Of a DNA stretch of 54,746 nt, positions 26,476-38,900 are shown piece by piece (the first letter of the stretch is position 1; each line of letters begins with the position of its first letter). The position numbers and the translations under genes are program-made. This stretch comes from Prosthecobacter sp. (GTDB lineage: Bacteria > Verrucomicrobiota > Verrucomicrobiia > Verrucomicrobiales > Verrucomicrobiaceae). A model generated the notes under the pieces. That model searched no databases and was not told where the DNA came from. It worked only from the letters and a program-made list of their open reading frames with translations. Where the stretch lies: contig JABARQ010000021.1 in assembly GCA_019186985.1 (NCBI GenBank), positions 1-54,746 on the forward strand. The letters are read 5' to 3'.

Positions 26476-26850
26476 TCAGGCCATCTTGAGGGTCTTGGCA
26501 CCCTCGTCGATGAGCTTCCAGAAGTTCTTCGACTGGCTGAGGGCCTCGTCCTCGCCCCCCCCGGGCAGGTTGCTGCGGTAGAGGAAGTCGGCGAGGGTGT
26601 TTTTGTGGAGGACGCGGTGCACGACGATGTGCCCGTCCTTGACCGAGAAGTAGATGCGGTGGTCACCGGCGCGGCAGCGGTGCAGTTTCTTGCCTCCCGA
26701 CCTTTCAATGACGCCGAAGCGCTTGATCAGAATGGCATCCTCCACATCCGCCGGCTGGATGTTCAGGGCTTCGAGCAGATGGAACTGGATCTGCGTGGGA
26801 AGGCGGGAAAGTTCCGCAGCGCTGATGTCATTGAAAACGATCTGAAGCAT
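26476..26850 (-). CDS. Small RelE/ParE-like protein
   Basis: A 124-residue protein. The central and C-terminal part (FGVIERSGGKKLHRCRAGDHRIYFSVKDGHIVVHRVLHKNTLADFLYRS) reads like a RelE/ParE-superfamily fold: the RxGDxRIyF strand and final basic strand/helix are characteristic. The C-terminal LSQSKNFWKLIDEGAKTLKMA is an extra helix. RelE-type toxins cut ribosome-bound mRNA, but no antitoxin gene with a DNA-binding N-terminus is adjacent: the left neighbour is the convergent LacI gene and the right is the giant protein gene on the same strand. It may be a solitary member with another role. Family assignment is moderate. Confidence 0.65.
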   Translation of the reverse strand: MLQIVFNDISAAELSRLPTQIQFHLLEALNIQPADVEDAILIKRFGVIERSGGKKLHRCRAGDHRIYFSVKDGHIVVHRVLHKNTLADFLYRSNLPGGGEDEALSQSKNFWKLIDEGAKTLKMA

Positions 26851-26940
26851 AGGCGGGCGAGGTTAAGGCCGGATGAGGCCGCCGCAAGCCGTCAGAACCG
26901 GGAGTTGCCTGATTTAGCGGCGGATGACCTGGCAGAAGAA

Positions 26941-26974
26941 ACCGTCATCGCCCAGGTCAATGGACGATGACGGT
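26941..26974 (-). terminator. Terminator after the giant surface-protein gene
   Basis: A perfect 10-bp inverted repeat (ACCGTCATCG / CGATGACGGT, 14-nt loop) begins 23 bp after the stop of the giant gene. On the minus strand it is followed by TTTCTTC, a modest U-rich tail. It probably ends that transcript before the RelE-like gene. Confidence 0.55.
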
Positions 26975-26997
26975 GAAATGAACGGGCGGGATCCGGC

Positions 26998-29900
26998 TCA
27001 CTCGGCCCTGCGGCGGCGCATGAACAGCGCCAGCAGGCCGAGCATCATCAGCAGCACCCTGCCGGGCTCAGGCACCACGACCACGGAGATGAGGCCCTGG
27101 GTGTAAAGCTGGCTGACGTCCCAGCCAAGGGTGAAGGAGCTCAGGTCAGGCAGGTTGGCGAAGTTGCCGATGGTGTCCGTCAGGTTGCTGAAGGTGCCGC
27201 TGACCCTGGGCTCGGTGCCGGTCAGACCGGACCAGTCGAACAGCCTCCAGGAGGTGCCGGCCGTCCAGGTGTTGTCGATCGGGATGGTGGTGCCGATGTT
27301 GAGCACCGCACCCGCGCCGATGGTGAAGCTCTGGCTGCTGGAAGCCGTCAGGCGGTCGGCAGTCGTGGCTGCGTTTTCCAGGCCGCTGTCATGACCGCTG
27401 AAGAGGTCAAAGTAGAGCGTGCCATTGACGGAGATCGCGCCGGTTCCCGAGGTGCTGAGGCTGATCTGGCTGCCAGCGATGTCACCGACATTGCCAACGG
27501 AGAGGCCGCCGCCCACGGACACATTCTTGTCAGCGGCCGGAGCGATGGAGCCGGTGCCGCTGAGGGTGGTGCCTGAGGCAGTGCTGAGGGCGCCCAGGCC
27601 GGTGGCCGAACCCGAGGTGTTGGCAAGGCGGAGCGTACCTTCATTGACGCTGGTGTCACCCGTGTAGGTGTTGCCATCGCCCATCGTCAGCACGCCGGCG
27701 GTGGTCTTGGTGAAGGCTCCTGGCACACCTCCGCCGTTCAGCTCGGACAGGCCGGAAAGCGAACCCGCCTGAGGATTGAAGGTGACGGGGTTGGTCGCGC
27801 TGCCGATGGTCATGCCGCCCATGTTCAAGGTGGCGCCGTTGAGGTTGACGGTGGAGGTGACGGTTCCGGCACCCGTGGCAGCACCCCGCAGGATGTTGCC
27901 GGAGAAGGTCAGGCTGCCGCCGGTGAGGTTGGCCGTGGCCGCCGCGTTGCCTGCCCCGGTGGTGCCTGCGAGAGTCCAGGCCCCGGAGGTGACCGTGCCG
28001 CCGCCGATGTTGATGGTGGAGGTGGTGGTGAAGCCGTTGCTGCCCTTGGTGGAGGCGGTGAGGCTGCCGATCTCGAGCGTGCCTGTGTCGAAGCTGAAGA
28101 CGTTCACCAGGTCGGCGCCCCTGTTCTGGGTGCCGATGTTGACCGTCGTGAACTTCAGGTCGGCGTTGTGGCCGGTGACATCAAAGGTGTTCTGGTTGCC
28201 GGCGAGGGCGACACCGGTCGTCGCAGCACCGGTGCCCATGTTGAAGGGCACGGCGCTGGTGCCGTCCACGCCACGAACCGTCAAGGTGCCCGTGGTGTCC
28301 TGGAAGGTGATGGAACCCAGGTCACGGATGCCCGTGCCGATGTTCAATGCTCCGACATTCAGAATGGTGGCACCGGTGCCAAGCTTCAACTGGTTCACCT
28401 GTCCAGCATTGCCGCCGAAGGTGCCGCCGCCGCCCACGGTGAGGGCGCTGGCGGAAATCGTGCTGTTGGCGGCGAGTCCCAGGATGGCATAACCGCTCAG
28501 GTTGGTGCCGCTGGAGCTGCTGACCATGAAGACGCCGCTGGTGGTGTTCAGGGAGACATTCATGGTGGACAGGCCGCCGAGGTTGATGTTGGCCACGTTG
28601 CTGGTGCCGGTGTTGCCGACCAGGAAGGTGTTGCCCGTGCCGGTGGTGTTGTTGACGACCAGGCTTCCAGTGCCGCTGGCGTTGAGCAGGGTCGTCGTGG
28701 TGGCGGCGCTGCTGCCGAGGATGACCGTGCCGGTGAGGGTGAGGGTCTTGCCGTCGGCGATCACCAGCTGGTTGGTGTTCACCGCCGAGTTGGTCTGGAC
28801 GAGCAGGTTGCCGAACTGGGCGTTTTCATTCACCTGAAGCGTGCCCGCCGTGGTGACCGAGGTGGCGCTGCCGAAGTTGAGGGCGCCCGTGTGCGTCTGG
28901 GCTGCGGCAAGACGAAGGATGCCGTTGTTCACCGAAGTGGAGCCTGTGTAAGTGTTGGCCTGGGTCAGGCTCCAGGTTCCCGAGTCTGTCTTGATGACCG
29001 ACATCACCCCGCCCAGTTCAGCCAGGGCGCCAAGGGTGTTGATCAGTTCTGGCGCAGCGGTGCCGCCCAGAGTCAGGGTCTTGTTGCCGGGAGTTTCAAA
29101 CCGGACACCGCCAAGGCCGAGGGCTCCGGTGCCGCTGGCGTTGACCGTCAGGCCACCCGTGGTGCCCTGCATGCCGATCAGGCGGTTGGAGCTGTGGCCC
29201 GTGCCGTTGTAAGACAGGCTGGTGGCCGCCGTGGTGAGCCCCATGCGGATGATGGCATCATCGACGGCGGTCGGGTTGCCCAGCGCGCTGGCGCCGCCAC
29301 CGACGTTGCTGATGCTGCTGAAGACCAGGCCGCCGGCACGGACTTCGGTGACACCCGTGTAGGTGCTGAGGCCGGTCAGGGTGACGATGTTTGCCTGCTG
29401 CTTGAGAATGCCGCCCGCACCCGCCAGCACGGCGTCGATCTGGGTGTCGCCGGTATGGTTGAAGGAGAAGCCCTGACTGGCGGTGATGATGCCGGTGCCC
29501 GTCAGGAGCGGGCTCGCGCCACTGGTGCTCACCAGCCGCTGGGTCAGGTTGCTGGAGCCGATGGCCAGGGTTGCGCCGCCCGCGATGTTCAGGTCACCGC
29601 CATTGCCGATGGCATTGTTGGCGGCGACGGTCACCGTGCCGGCGTTGATGTTGGTGGTGCCGCTGTAGGTGGCGGTCGCGTTCAAGGTCAGGTTGCCGAG
29701 ACCCGCCTTGGTGAAGCCGCCCACCCCGCTGCCGAGGGTGGCGGCGAGCGAGGTGTCAATGCCGTTGGTGTCGATGGTGCCACCGCCGGTGAGGAAGGTG
29801 ATCGTGCGGGTCGAGAGGTCATCGACGAAACCGGCGCCGAGGCGGAGGGAACCGCCGGCGAACACCAGGGCGCCGGTGTTGCCACCGATGCTGTCAAGGT

Positions 29901-32900
29901 CGGCGACCTCCAGGGTGCCCTCGTTGAGCGTGGTGCGGAAGGCGCCGCCGCCTGCGGTGTTGATGGCCGAGAGCACCAGGGTGCCGAGGCCGGACTTGGT
30001 GATGTTGGCCGAGGAAACCAGCGGCGAGGCGATGGTGGCGGCCAGGACGGGCGGGCTGGCGGCCGCCGTGGGGTTCACCACATGGAAGATGTATTCATTG
30101 GTCGCGCCAACGGACAGGCCGCTGTCAAAACCGTTCAGGGTGACGCTGTGGACGGAGGAGGAGGCCGCGGCTGGATTGAGGGTGAAGAGGAAGGCGCCGC
30201 TGGTGTTGATGAGCTGCTGCCCGGCTCCGGCGCCCGACACTGCCAGTGTGGAGCTGGCGGTGCTGTCGTTGTGGATGACCAGGGAGTTCAGCGTGCGGCC
30301 GGAGAGGCCGGTCAGGTCGGCGGTGATGGAATCGCGGGTGTTGTTGGTGCTGCCAGCAGTGGCATAGGTGGCGTACTCCGTGGCAAAATCCAGCGGGCGG
30401 AAGCCGGCGCCGCTGATGTAGGTCACCAGGCTGTTGCCCATGTTTGCGCTGCCATTGGTGGTGTTGTTGTGCGTTTCACCCAGGGCCCAGGGGACGATGG
30501 AGAGCGTGACGCCGCTGGCACCGGCGCCGCCGATCATCGCATTGATGAAGTTGGTCTGGTTGGTGGCGTCACCGATCCTGAACTGGGCGTTGTGCGTGGT
30601 GGTGGTGCCAAGGTTGCGACCGCGCACCGACGCCGTGGCAAAGTCATTGCGCACGAAGTTGGCGGCTGAAATGGCCACGCGTGCGTTGCCGGTGCCAACG
30701 TTCGCCTCACCGGTCAGGTAGCTGGTCCCGGAGTTGAAGACCAGGTTGCCGACGGTCTCGACACGGTTGGAGTTGTTGTCGCTACGCGCCCACAGACCGC
30801 GGATGTTCGTGCCGCCGCCAAAGGCGGAGTTGAGGATGATCGGCGTGGTGTCGAGGATGCGGGTGGTGGAGGAGGTCGTGCCGTTGTTGTCGATCAACAT
30901 CATGCCGCTGCCGTTGACCGTGAACGAGGAGGCGTTGACCTGACCGGAGGTCGTCATCTGGAGAAGGCCTCCGTTCACCTCAAACGTGCCGACGAAGTCG
31001 GTGCTGATGCCCGTGAGCTGAAGGTTCGACGAGCTGGCCGGGCTCATGACGAGGCGGCCGGAGCCGGTGAACACACCGGCGTAGGTGGTGTTGCCGCCGG
31101 TGTGATTCAGGGTCAGCGTGTTGGCGCCAACCGCCACGACGCCGTAGTCGCTGTTCGTGTTGCGCTGGCCGCCTGAGAGGCGCCCGATGGTTTCATTGGC
31201 GAGGAGTTCGAGCCTGCTGTTACGGTTGCCGGCCAGGCTGACGAGGCCGGTGTCGGAGATGGCGTTGCCACCATTGACCTGAAGGATGCCGTTCTGGATG
31301 GAGGTGCTGCCCGTGTAGGCATTTTTGCCAGAGAGCAGAAGCGTGCCCGGACCGGTCTTGGTGACAGCGTTGTTGACACCGATGCGGGAGGAGATGGCGA
31401 AGGTCCTCGAGCTGTCCTGGGTGATGATCAGCTCGGTCACCCCCGTGCCGAGGGTGCCGCCAAAGATGCCCGGGGAACCGGCAGTGACCTGGTCGGTGAC
31501 GAGGATGCCGCCGGAGGCGATGGTCAGGACGCTGCTGGCAGACAGGCTGACGCCAGCTCCACCAGCCGCATTGAAGCGCAGGCTGCTCAGATGAGCGGTG
31601 GAAAGCACTCCACTGAAGCCAGAGCCCGTGTCGGTGATGTGGCTGCCAGCCGTCCAGGCGGTGACATTGTTTTCCGCCGTCGAGGCCAGCCCGACGATGC
31701 TGCCGCTGCTGTTTGTGCCGAACCAGGTGCCCGTGCTGTCCTCCACGGTCGTGTAGGCGGAGCTGCCGACGATGCCGTTGGTGTTGGCCGTGGTGGTCGT
31801 CACGGCCGCACCGGCATTGTTCAGGATGATGCGCAGGGTGCCGGCGGAGGCGGCGCGGGTGATGGCACCGAGTGCCAGGGTGGCGGTCTGGCCGGCTCCC
31901 GCCGTGACATCAATGAAGCTGTTGCTGGCGCCGGAGGCCATGGTGAAGCTGGCCACCGTCTGCGTCGTCGCCGCCGAGGCGTTGCCGAGGATCTTCAGGG
32001 TCGCACCACGAATATCGAGGGCTGATCCAGCGCGGATCTTGCTGGCGTTGTTCAGGCCGAAGTCGAGCACCAGGGTGCCATCGTTGACGATCGTGGCGCC
32101 GGTGTAGGTCAGGCCTGTGTTGTCACCGCGGAGGGTGACGGTGCCGGAGCCATGCTTCTGCATCGAGTTGGCATTCGTGCCGCTGCTGGCCAGGTTGGCG
32201 TTCACCTCACCACGATAAAGTTCGATGAAAGTGGTGCCGGTGTCGCTGACGGTCAGCGTGCCGGGACCATTGAGAATGCCGACGCGGGTCAGGGGGCGTT
32301 CACCCAGGATGAAGCGGCCGGACTCGAGGTTGGCGTTCAGGTTGGCCACCGCATCCGCGCCATCGGCTCCCTGGCCGACGAAGAGGCGGTAGTTGGCGCC
32401 GGTGTAGGTCACGGCGTTGAGGGCGTTGAAATTTACGACCGCGCCGTTGCGGATCGTCAGGTCGGCACCTGCGCCACCCGAAAGAATGGAAACCACGCCG
32501 GTGGAATCCAGGTTGAGCACCGTGCCGACACCGGTCACCACAAAGTCGTCGGCCACGGCGCTGGGGCTGCCGGAAAGCGTCCACGAACCGCCGCTGACGG
32601 TGACATCCGCCGTGGTGCCGGTTTGAATGAAGCCGCCGGTGATGATGCCCGCGCTGCCCGTGGCACCTGCCAGGGTGAGCTGAGTGCCGTCAGCCGTCGG
32701 GGTGACGGTGATGGGGGCGGAGTAGGTGATGCTGGCGCCGTCCGTGCCGTTGGCGGACAGGGTGGCCGCAGCGCTGAGGGAAACCGGACGGTTGGTGCTC
32801 TGGCTGGTGGAACCGATGAAGCGCAGCGTGCCGCCTTCCAGGAAGAGGGCGGTGCCCTTGCCAAGGCTGCTGGCGGTGGTGCCGGTGTTGTCACTGACCG

Positions 32901-35900
32901 TGTTGAACTCCAGCGTGCCGCGGGCCAGGGTCAGGTTGCCCGAGAAGGTGTTGTCCGCCGTCAGGCGCACGATGCCGTAGGTGGTGGCCCAGGTTTCATC
33001 ATTGATGCGGAGAGGCGTGCCTGCATTGACTTCCGAAATCACGGTGGGAACGGAAACCACGCGCCCGGCAGCACCGCCTGAGCTGATGCGTCCGTTGCCG
33101 GCGAGGGAAACGCCGCCGTTCAGGATGATCGTGGCGGCGTCATTGCCGACGAAGCCGCGGAATTCACCGAAGCCTGCGCTGCTTCCCAGGGTCACGGCAC
33201 CGTCGATGCTGAGCGTGTAGGCGGTGGTGGCGCCCACCTCACCCAGGGCATTGCCGCTGGCGCTGGCGATGGTGATGGCCTTGCCGAAATTCCAGGTGCT
33301 GCTGACGGCGCCGGCGAGCTGAAGGCGTCCGGCCTCCATGGTGATCAGGCTGCCGCTGCCGAGGCCGTTGATGTTGTTCGTGGCGACGGTGCCGCGGAGG
33401 ATGTTCCAGTCGCCGGTGAAGCCGCTGTTGTCCTGGTTCAGGGTGAGCGTGCCGTTGAGCTGGTTGCCCCCCGAAGCCACGGAAACGCTGTTCAGGGTGA
33501 GGCTGCCCGAGCCGGTGAAGCCGTTGTTCAGGGTCAGGTTGCGTGCCGTGGTGCCGGAAGGCAGGCCGTTGGCGTCGGACAGATTGATCGTGGAATTGCC
33601 GCTGAAGGTCACCATCGGGCCGATGAAGTGGTTGGCGCCGCCCAGGGAGATCGTGCCACCGTTGACGGTCAGCGTGTTCGGGATCGGAGCTCCCGCGCTG
33701 GTGGCGGTGGCGGTGTTCAGGTAGAAGGCAGCACCCGTGTTGACGGTGACGGAGGCCACATTGCCGTTGGCCGTCGTTCCGAGGGCGCCCACGTTTAGGA
33801 GTTCAAGAGCGCCGCCATCCACCGTGAAGGTCGTCGCGCCGAGGGCATTGAAGGAGGGGTCGGCGGCAAGGGAGAGGGTGGCCTTGCCAGCGCCTGTCTT
33901 GGTCACGCTGCCGTTGCTAAAGAGAGCACCGCCGACCGTCAGCACGGAGGCGGCATCCACGACGTTCCAGGTTTGAGCAGCACCCAGCCGCAGGTTGGCG
34001 CCAATGCTGACGGCGGCAGGAGCACCGGCCTTCATGTTGATGCCGTCCGCGCTGTCCTGCGGGGCGATGTCGAGACGGTTGGTGCTGACCGCACCAGGAT
34101 TGATGGCGACCGAGGCGGGAGTGGTGACTCCGGACTCGAACACAAGGCTGTTGACGCGGAAGTTCTGCTCCAGGGTGGTGGTCAGCGCGGCGGTGCCGAC
34201 GTTGTCCCAGGCGAAGATCACGTTGTTGCCAGCACCTGGGATGCTGCTTGCGGCGGTGGCGCCGGCCTTGTCGGTGGACCAGTTGTTGGCGGCGGCGTTC
34301 CAGGTGGTGTTGGTGGTTCCGCGCCAGTAGAGGTCGCCCAGGATCAGGTTGCCCGTGGTCAGCTTGACGAAATTGTTGTCCACGAACCAGGTCATGGAGG
34401 TGAAGCCGCCCGGTGTGGCGCCCTGGATCAGGTTGGCAAGGCCGAAGCCGGTGAGGCCGCCGTCCTTCAGTTCAAGAAGCGTGTAGGTGGTGTTGGCACC
34501 CAGACCGGCGTCCGTCATGTTGAAGGTGATGGTGTTGCCGAGCTGAAGGGTGCCGCCCGCGAGGAGCGTCAGGGTGTCCGTGGCGGCGTCGCCGACGTTC
34601 AGGTTCAGGGTGACCGTGCCCGTGCCGGTGTCGCCGAGCTTGAGGCTGGTCAGGTTGTCGATTTCACTTCCAGCGCCGTCAAGCAGGCTGAGAATGGAAC
34701 CGCCGCCGACTTCAATGCTGGTGATCAGCCCGGGGGTCGTGAGGCCGCCGGTCAGGGCAAGCGTCGATCCGCCAACCGCGCGCAGCGAGGTGGTGGCCGT
34801 GACAGAAGAACCAATGCTGAAGACACCGCCGCCTTCACTGGCCGTGGCACCCTTGTGGGAGAGGGTGATGCCCGAGGGCAGGGTGGCTGTGGCGTTGCCA
34901 AGCTTGACCAGGCTCAGGGCGCCCGTTCCGGTGTTTTGAACCGTGTAGGTCCCGATGCCCGTGCCGAAGGTCACGGCGCTGTTGTTCGCGCCAAAACGGA
35001 AGGTGGCGGGGCTGGCGGAGGTGTTGTCAATGATGACCGTGCCGTCCGTGGTCGCCGTGAGGGCGTTGACCGTCTGCGTCGTGCCGTTCAGGTCCACGGT
35101 GGCGGTGTCAGTCGTCAGGACTTCGGGGCTGATGGTCAGCCCGCCGCTGGCGGTGAAGGTGAGGGCCGTGGTCGAAGTCACCGCCGTGGAGGGGGCCAGG
35201 TTGGCGGTGAACTGGTTTGGACCGTCGATGGAGACGATGCGGCTGCCGACGGGCACGTTGGTGCCCGTGAAGAGCTGGCCGACCTGGAGGCCGTCGGTGC
35301 TGCTCACCGTGTAAACCGTGGTGCTGACATCGGCGGTGGCCGTAGGCGCGGCAGCACCGTAGGCGGGGAAGGCATCAGACTGGTTGAAGCTGAGGATGCC
35401 GCGGTCGAGGTCAAAGTTGGCCGCGCCCTGGTTGAAGTTGGAGCCCAGCGCCGAAGAACGCCCCAGGACAAGCTTGCCGTCGCCAGTCTTGCTGATTGCG
35501 ACGCCGAAGGCGGTCGTGGTGGTGAAGTCGCCGTTGATGATCGTCAGGCCGGAACCATCGATGCTCCAGGTACGGTTGGCGGTCAGGGAATCCGCCTTGA
35601 GGCCGCCATCGAAGGTCAGGGACTTGCCGTCGATGATGTTGTTGTAAAGGTTGGCGTTGTTGGCGCCGGTGCCCAGGATGTTGTTGCCGGTGAAGGTGAA
35701 GCTGTAGTCGCCGACGAAACCGCTGGTGGCGTTGTTGCCCAGGGTCACGGTGTTTGCCATGGTGCGGTCGCCGCCGTAGGCGAAGACGGCCCCGTTGGAA
35801 AGGGTGAGCGCCGCCGGGATGGCGGTGTCATGGCCGATGCCCAGGGCGCCTGCGGAAACGGTGGTGGTGCCCGTGTAGCTGTTGGCCGGGTTGGTCAGGA

Positions 35901-38900
35901 TCCAGGTGGCGCTGCCGTCAACCGTCACGCTCAGCACGCCACCGCCGGCGTCATTGGCAAGCTGGCTGGTGATCATGTTGCCAAAGGCGCTGGTGCCGCG
36001 AAGGGACAGCGTCTTGGCGCCGGTGGGTGTGGCGTAGTCGTTCGCGACATTGGTCAGGATGAGCGGACCGGTGCCGTCGGCATGAAGCTGGGCGCCACCC
36101 GTCGTGGAATTGAGGCGGATCTTGCGGTCGCTGACCTCGCCCGGTCCGACATACTGAAGGATGGCGCCGCCGGTGCCGGCGTTGCCAATGATGATGGCGT
36201 TGGTGTTGTCCATCGTGACACCGCTGACACCGACGCTGGTGGGCGTGCTGGCGGCGTCTGTGCTGTGGCCAAGCTTGTAAGTGACCAGCGTGCCGGCGTT
36301 GATGTCGGTGACCCCCGTGTAGGTGTTGTCACCCGTCACACGCAGGATGCCGGCACCGTTCTTGATGAGACCGCCTCCCGTGCCGCTGAGTGCTCCTGAG
36401 ATCGTGGCGAAGTCGGCACCCGTGTTGCCGTTGTCATTGACCGTGATGGTGCGCTGGGCGGCACCCAGGTCGATGCTGTTCATGAACAGCACGTCCGCCA
36501 GGGCGGTGGTGGAGTTGAAGATCAGCGGGGCTCCCGTCGGCACGAAACCACCGACACCCCAGGTCAGCGGAGAGGGTGTGGAAACACCGCCGAGGGCTAC
36601 CGTGAGCTGGGCCGCATGAGCCGCGAAGCCGCCACCACCGGTGGTGCCGGTCCAGGTGATTGTGTTGTTTCCAGGCGTGGCGGCAGAGTTCAGGAAGCGC
36701 TCAAAGGCCCCGCTCATCTGCAGGATGCCGGAGGTCGTGGTCGTGCCGAGCGCCAGCGGGCTGCTGCCAGGAAGAGCACCATTGTCATTCAGGGCCAGGA
36801 TGCCGTTGGAGACGGTGGTGGCACCGGTGTAGCTGTTCGCGGAATTGCCGAGGTTCCACTGGCCCGCGCCAGTCTTCGTCAGGCTGGTGATGTTGGCACC
36901 GGTGCCGCTGTCGCTGATCTGCGGGTTGAAGGTGTTGTCACCGGTCGAGGCACCTCCAAGCACGAGCGCCTGGGGCCCCACGATGCCATGAACGATCGCG
37001 CCGGTGTTGCTCCAGATGATGGCGTTGTTGTTGCCAGCGCTGGAGGAAATCGTGGCCCCGGTCCCGGCAAGCGTGAAGAGACGGTCGGTGGTCGCTGAAC
37101 GGGATCCCAGGTTCAGGATGCCGTTCACGATGTTGCCCTGGTACTGCAGGCCGCCGGTGGAACCGTTGAACACGAGGTTGGAGGCAGCGCTGGTGGATGC
37201 ACCGATGCCGCTGGCAGCCCCGCCATCAGCCAGGGTGTCCACCGTCACCAGCCCGGTGCCGCCGATCGTGGTGACACCCGTGTAATCGCTGCTGCCAAGC
37301 CAGCTCTGGGCGCCGGTGCCGGATTTCGTGACGTTGATGACACCGTTGGTCTCGTCAATGATGCCATAGGATGTGCCGGTGCTGGCTCCCGTGCCGCCAA
37401 TGGTGAAGGTGACCGCCGTCGAACTGCTGTTGGTGACGATGCCGTTGTTGTTGAAGGCATTGGTGATGGTCCCGGGGGTGACGCCGTTCAGGTCGAGGAC
37501 AGCCCCCTGGCGGATGACCAGGTCGGAGGCGGCGCCCAGGCGGCCGGAACCGGAAAGCCGCACCGTGCCTTCATTGATGGAAATGGTGCCCGTCTGGTTG
37601 TTGGCACCCGCAAGGACAAGCGTGCCGTCACCATTTTTCGTGATGCCACCCGTACCGGCGGTGATCGGTGTCTCCAGCGTCAGAATGTCGCCGGAGCCAT
37701 TCACCCGGATGGTCAGCGTGCCGCTGCCGCCGGCCTGGATGCTCGTGCCACCGGTGACGAGGGATGAGCCGCCCGTGGCCAGCAGGCCGCCGTCGGTGTT
37801 GGAGGCTCCGGTGCGCACGGTCAGTGTGGCGCCGCTGGCCAGGGTCAGAATGCGCGACCCATCAAATCGGACCGTGCTTACCGTCTGCGTCGCCTGGGCG
37901 GAGATGTCACCAGTGATGTTGAAATTGTTCTGGCCTGCCGGGAATGTGGTGCCAGCAGGAGCGGTGACGAACGTGGCGTCCGTGCCATAAACCGGGGCGC
38001 GCAGCACACCCGAGGCGGAGTAGGCGAAGTTGCCGCCGTTGAAATAGATTCGTGGAGAGGCAAGTCCCGTGGCCAGGCCGGTCAGGGTCACCGTGTTGGA
38101 GGCGTTGGAGCCAATGATGTCGAGCCCCGAGCCGTCACCCACGGTGCCAAGGGAGCTGAACACGAGAGAGGCGGTACCGCTGGTGCCGGGAGTCAGCTTG
38201 ATCGTGTTAGCGCCCTGGGTGGGGGTCAGAACGCCCAGGTTTTGCACGTTGTTGGTGCTGTTCTGGCCGATGAGTTCAAGCGTGCCGCCTGCATAAACGC
38301 TGGTGGCATTGAAGGTGATTGCGTTGGTGCCGGGCAGCACGCTGGAGGCTGCGCCGTTGGCCTTGAGCTTCAGGATGCCGTCGGAGATGGTGGTGGTGCC
38401 GGTGTAGGTGTTGGCACCAGCCAGCACCCAGTTGCCCGCACCCAGCTTGGTCACCGAGGTGATGTTGCTGCCGCCATTGTCGATGATCTTTCCATTGATG
38501 ATGTTGTCCGCGCCGCTGGAACCACCAAGGTTCAATGTCTTGGAACCCGCGCCCGTGGCGGTGAAGTCCGCATTCAAAATCACCGGATTCGCCCCCGTCT
38601 GGTTGGCATAGATGCTGGCAGCGCCCGTCGTGCCGGCAAGGTTGATGACCTTGCTGGTGGTCAGCCCGCCCACCGTGGGCGTCGTGGCGGTGCCGCCGAT
38701 GATCAGGGCTCCTGCGGTCGTTGTTGAACCGATGTTGATGGTCGCCGTGTTGTTGTTCAGGGAGCGGAAATCCGTGGCGATGATGGCGCCACCGCTGATG
38801 CTGATGGTGCCCGCAACCGTGGTTCCAACGCCCTGGATCGTCAGGCTGCCTGAGCCGGACTTGGTCAGGGTCTTGCCGGTGTCCGTGCCGGCAATCACGC

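Noticed and set aside
26449..26970. A plus-strand 173-residue frame opposite the RelE-like gene
   Set aside because: It has no start context and overlaps the end of the LacI-family gene; the minus-strand frame has the RelE-like motif.
28168..36399. Several 800-residue plus-strand frames inside the giant surface-protein gene (28168-30669 and 33973-36399)
   Set aside because: They are antisense to a repeat-rich, Thr/Gly/Ala-coding gene, which naturally leaves long open antisense frames rich in Gly, Ala, Asp and Arg; no signal peptide, motif or ribosome site supports them.
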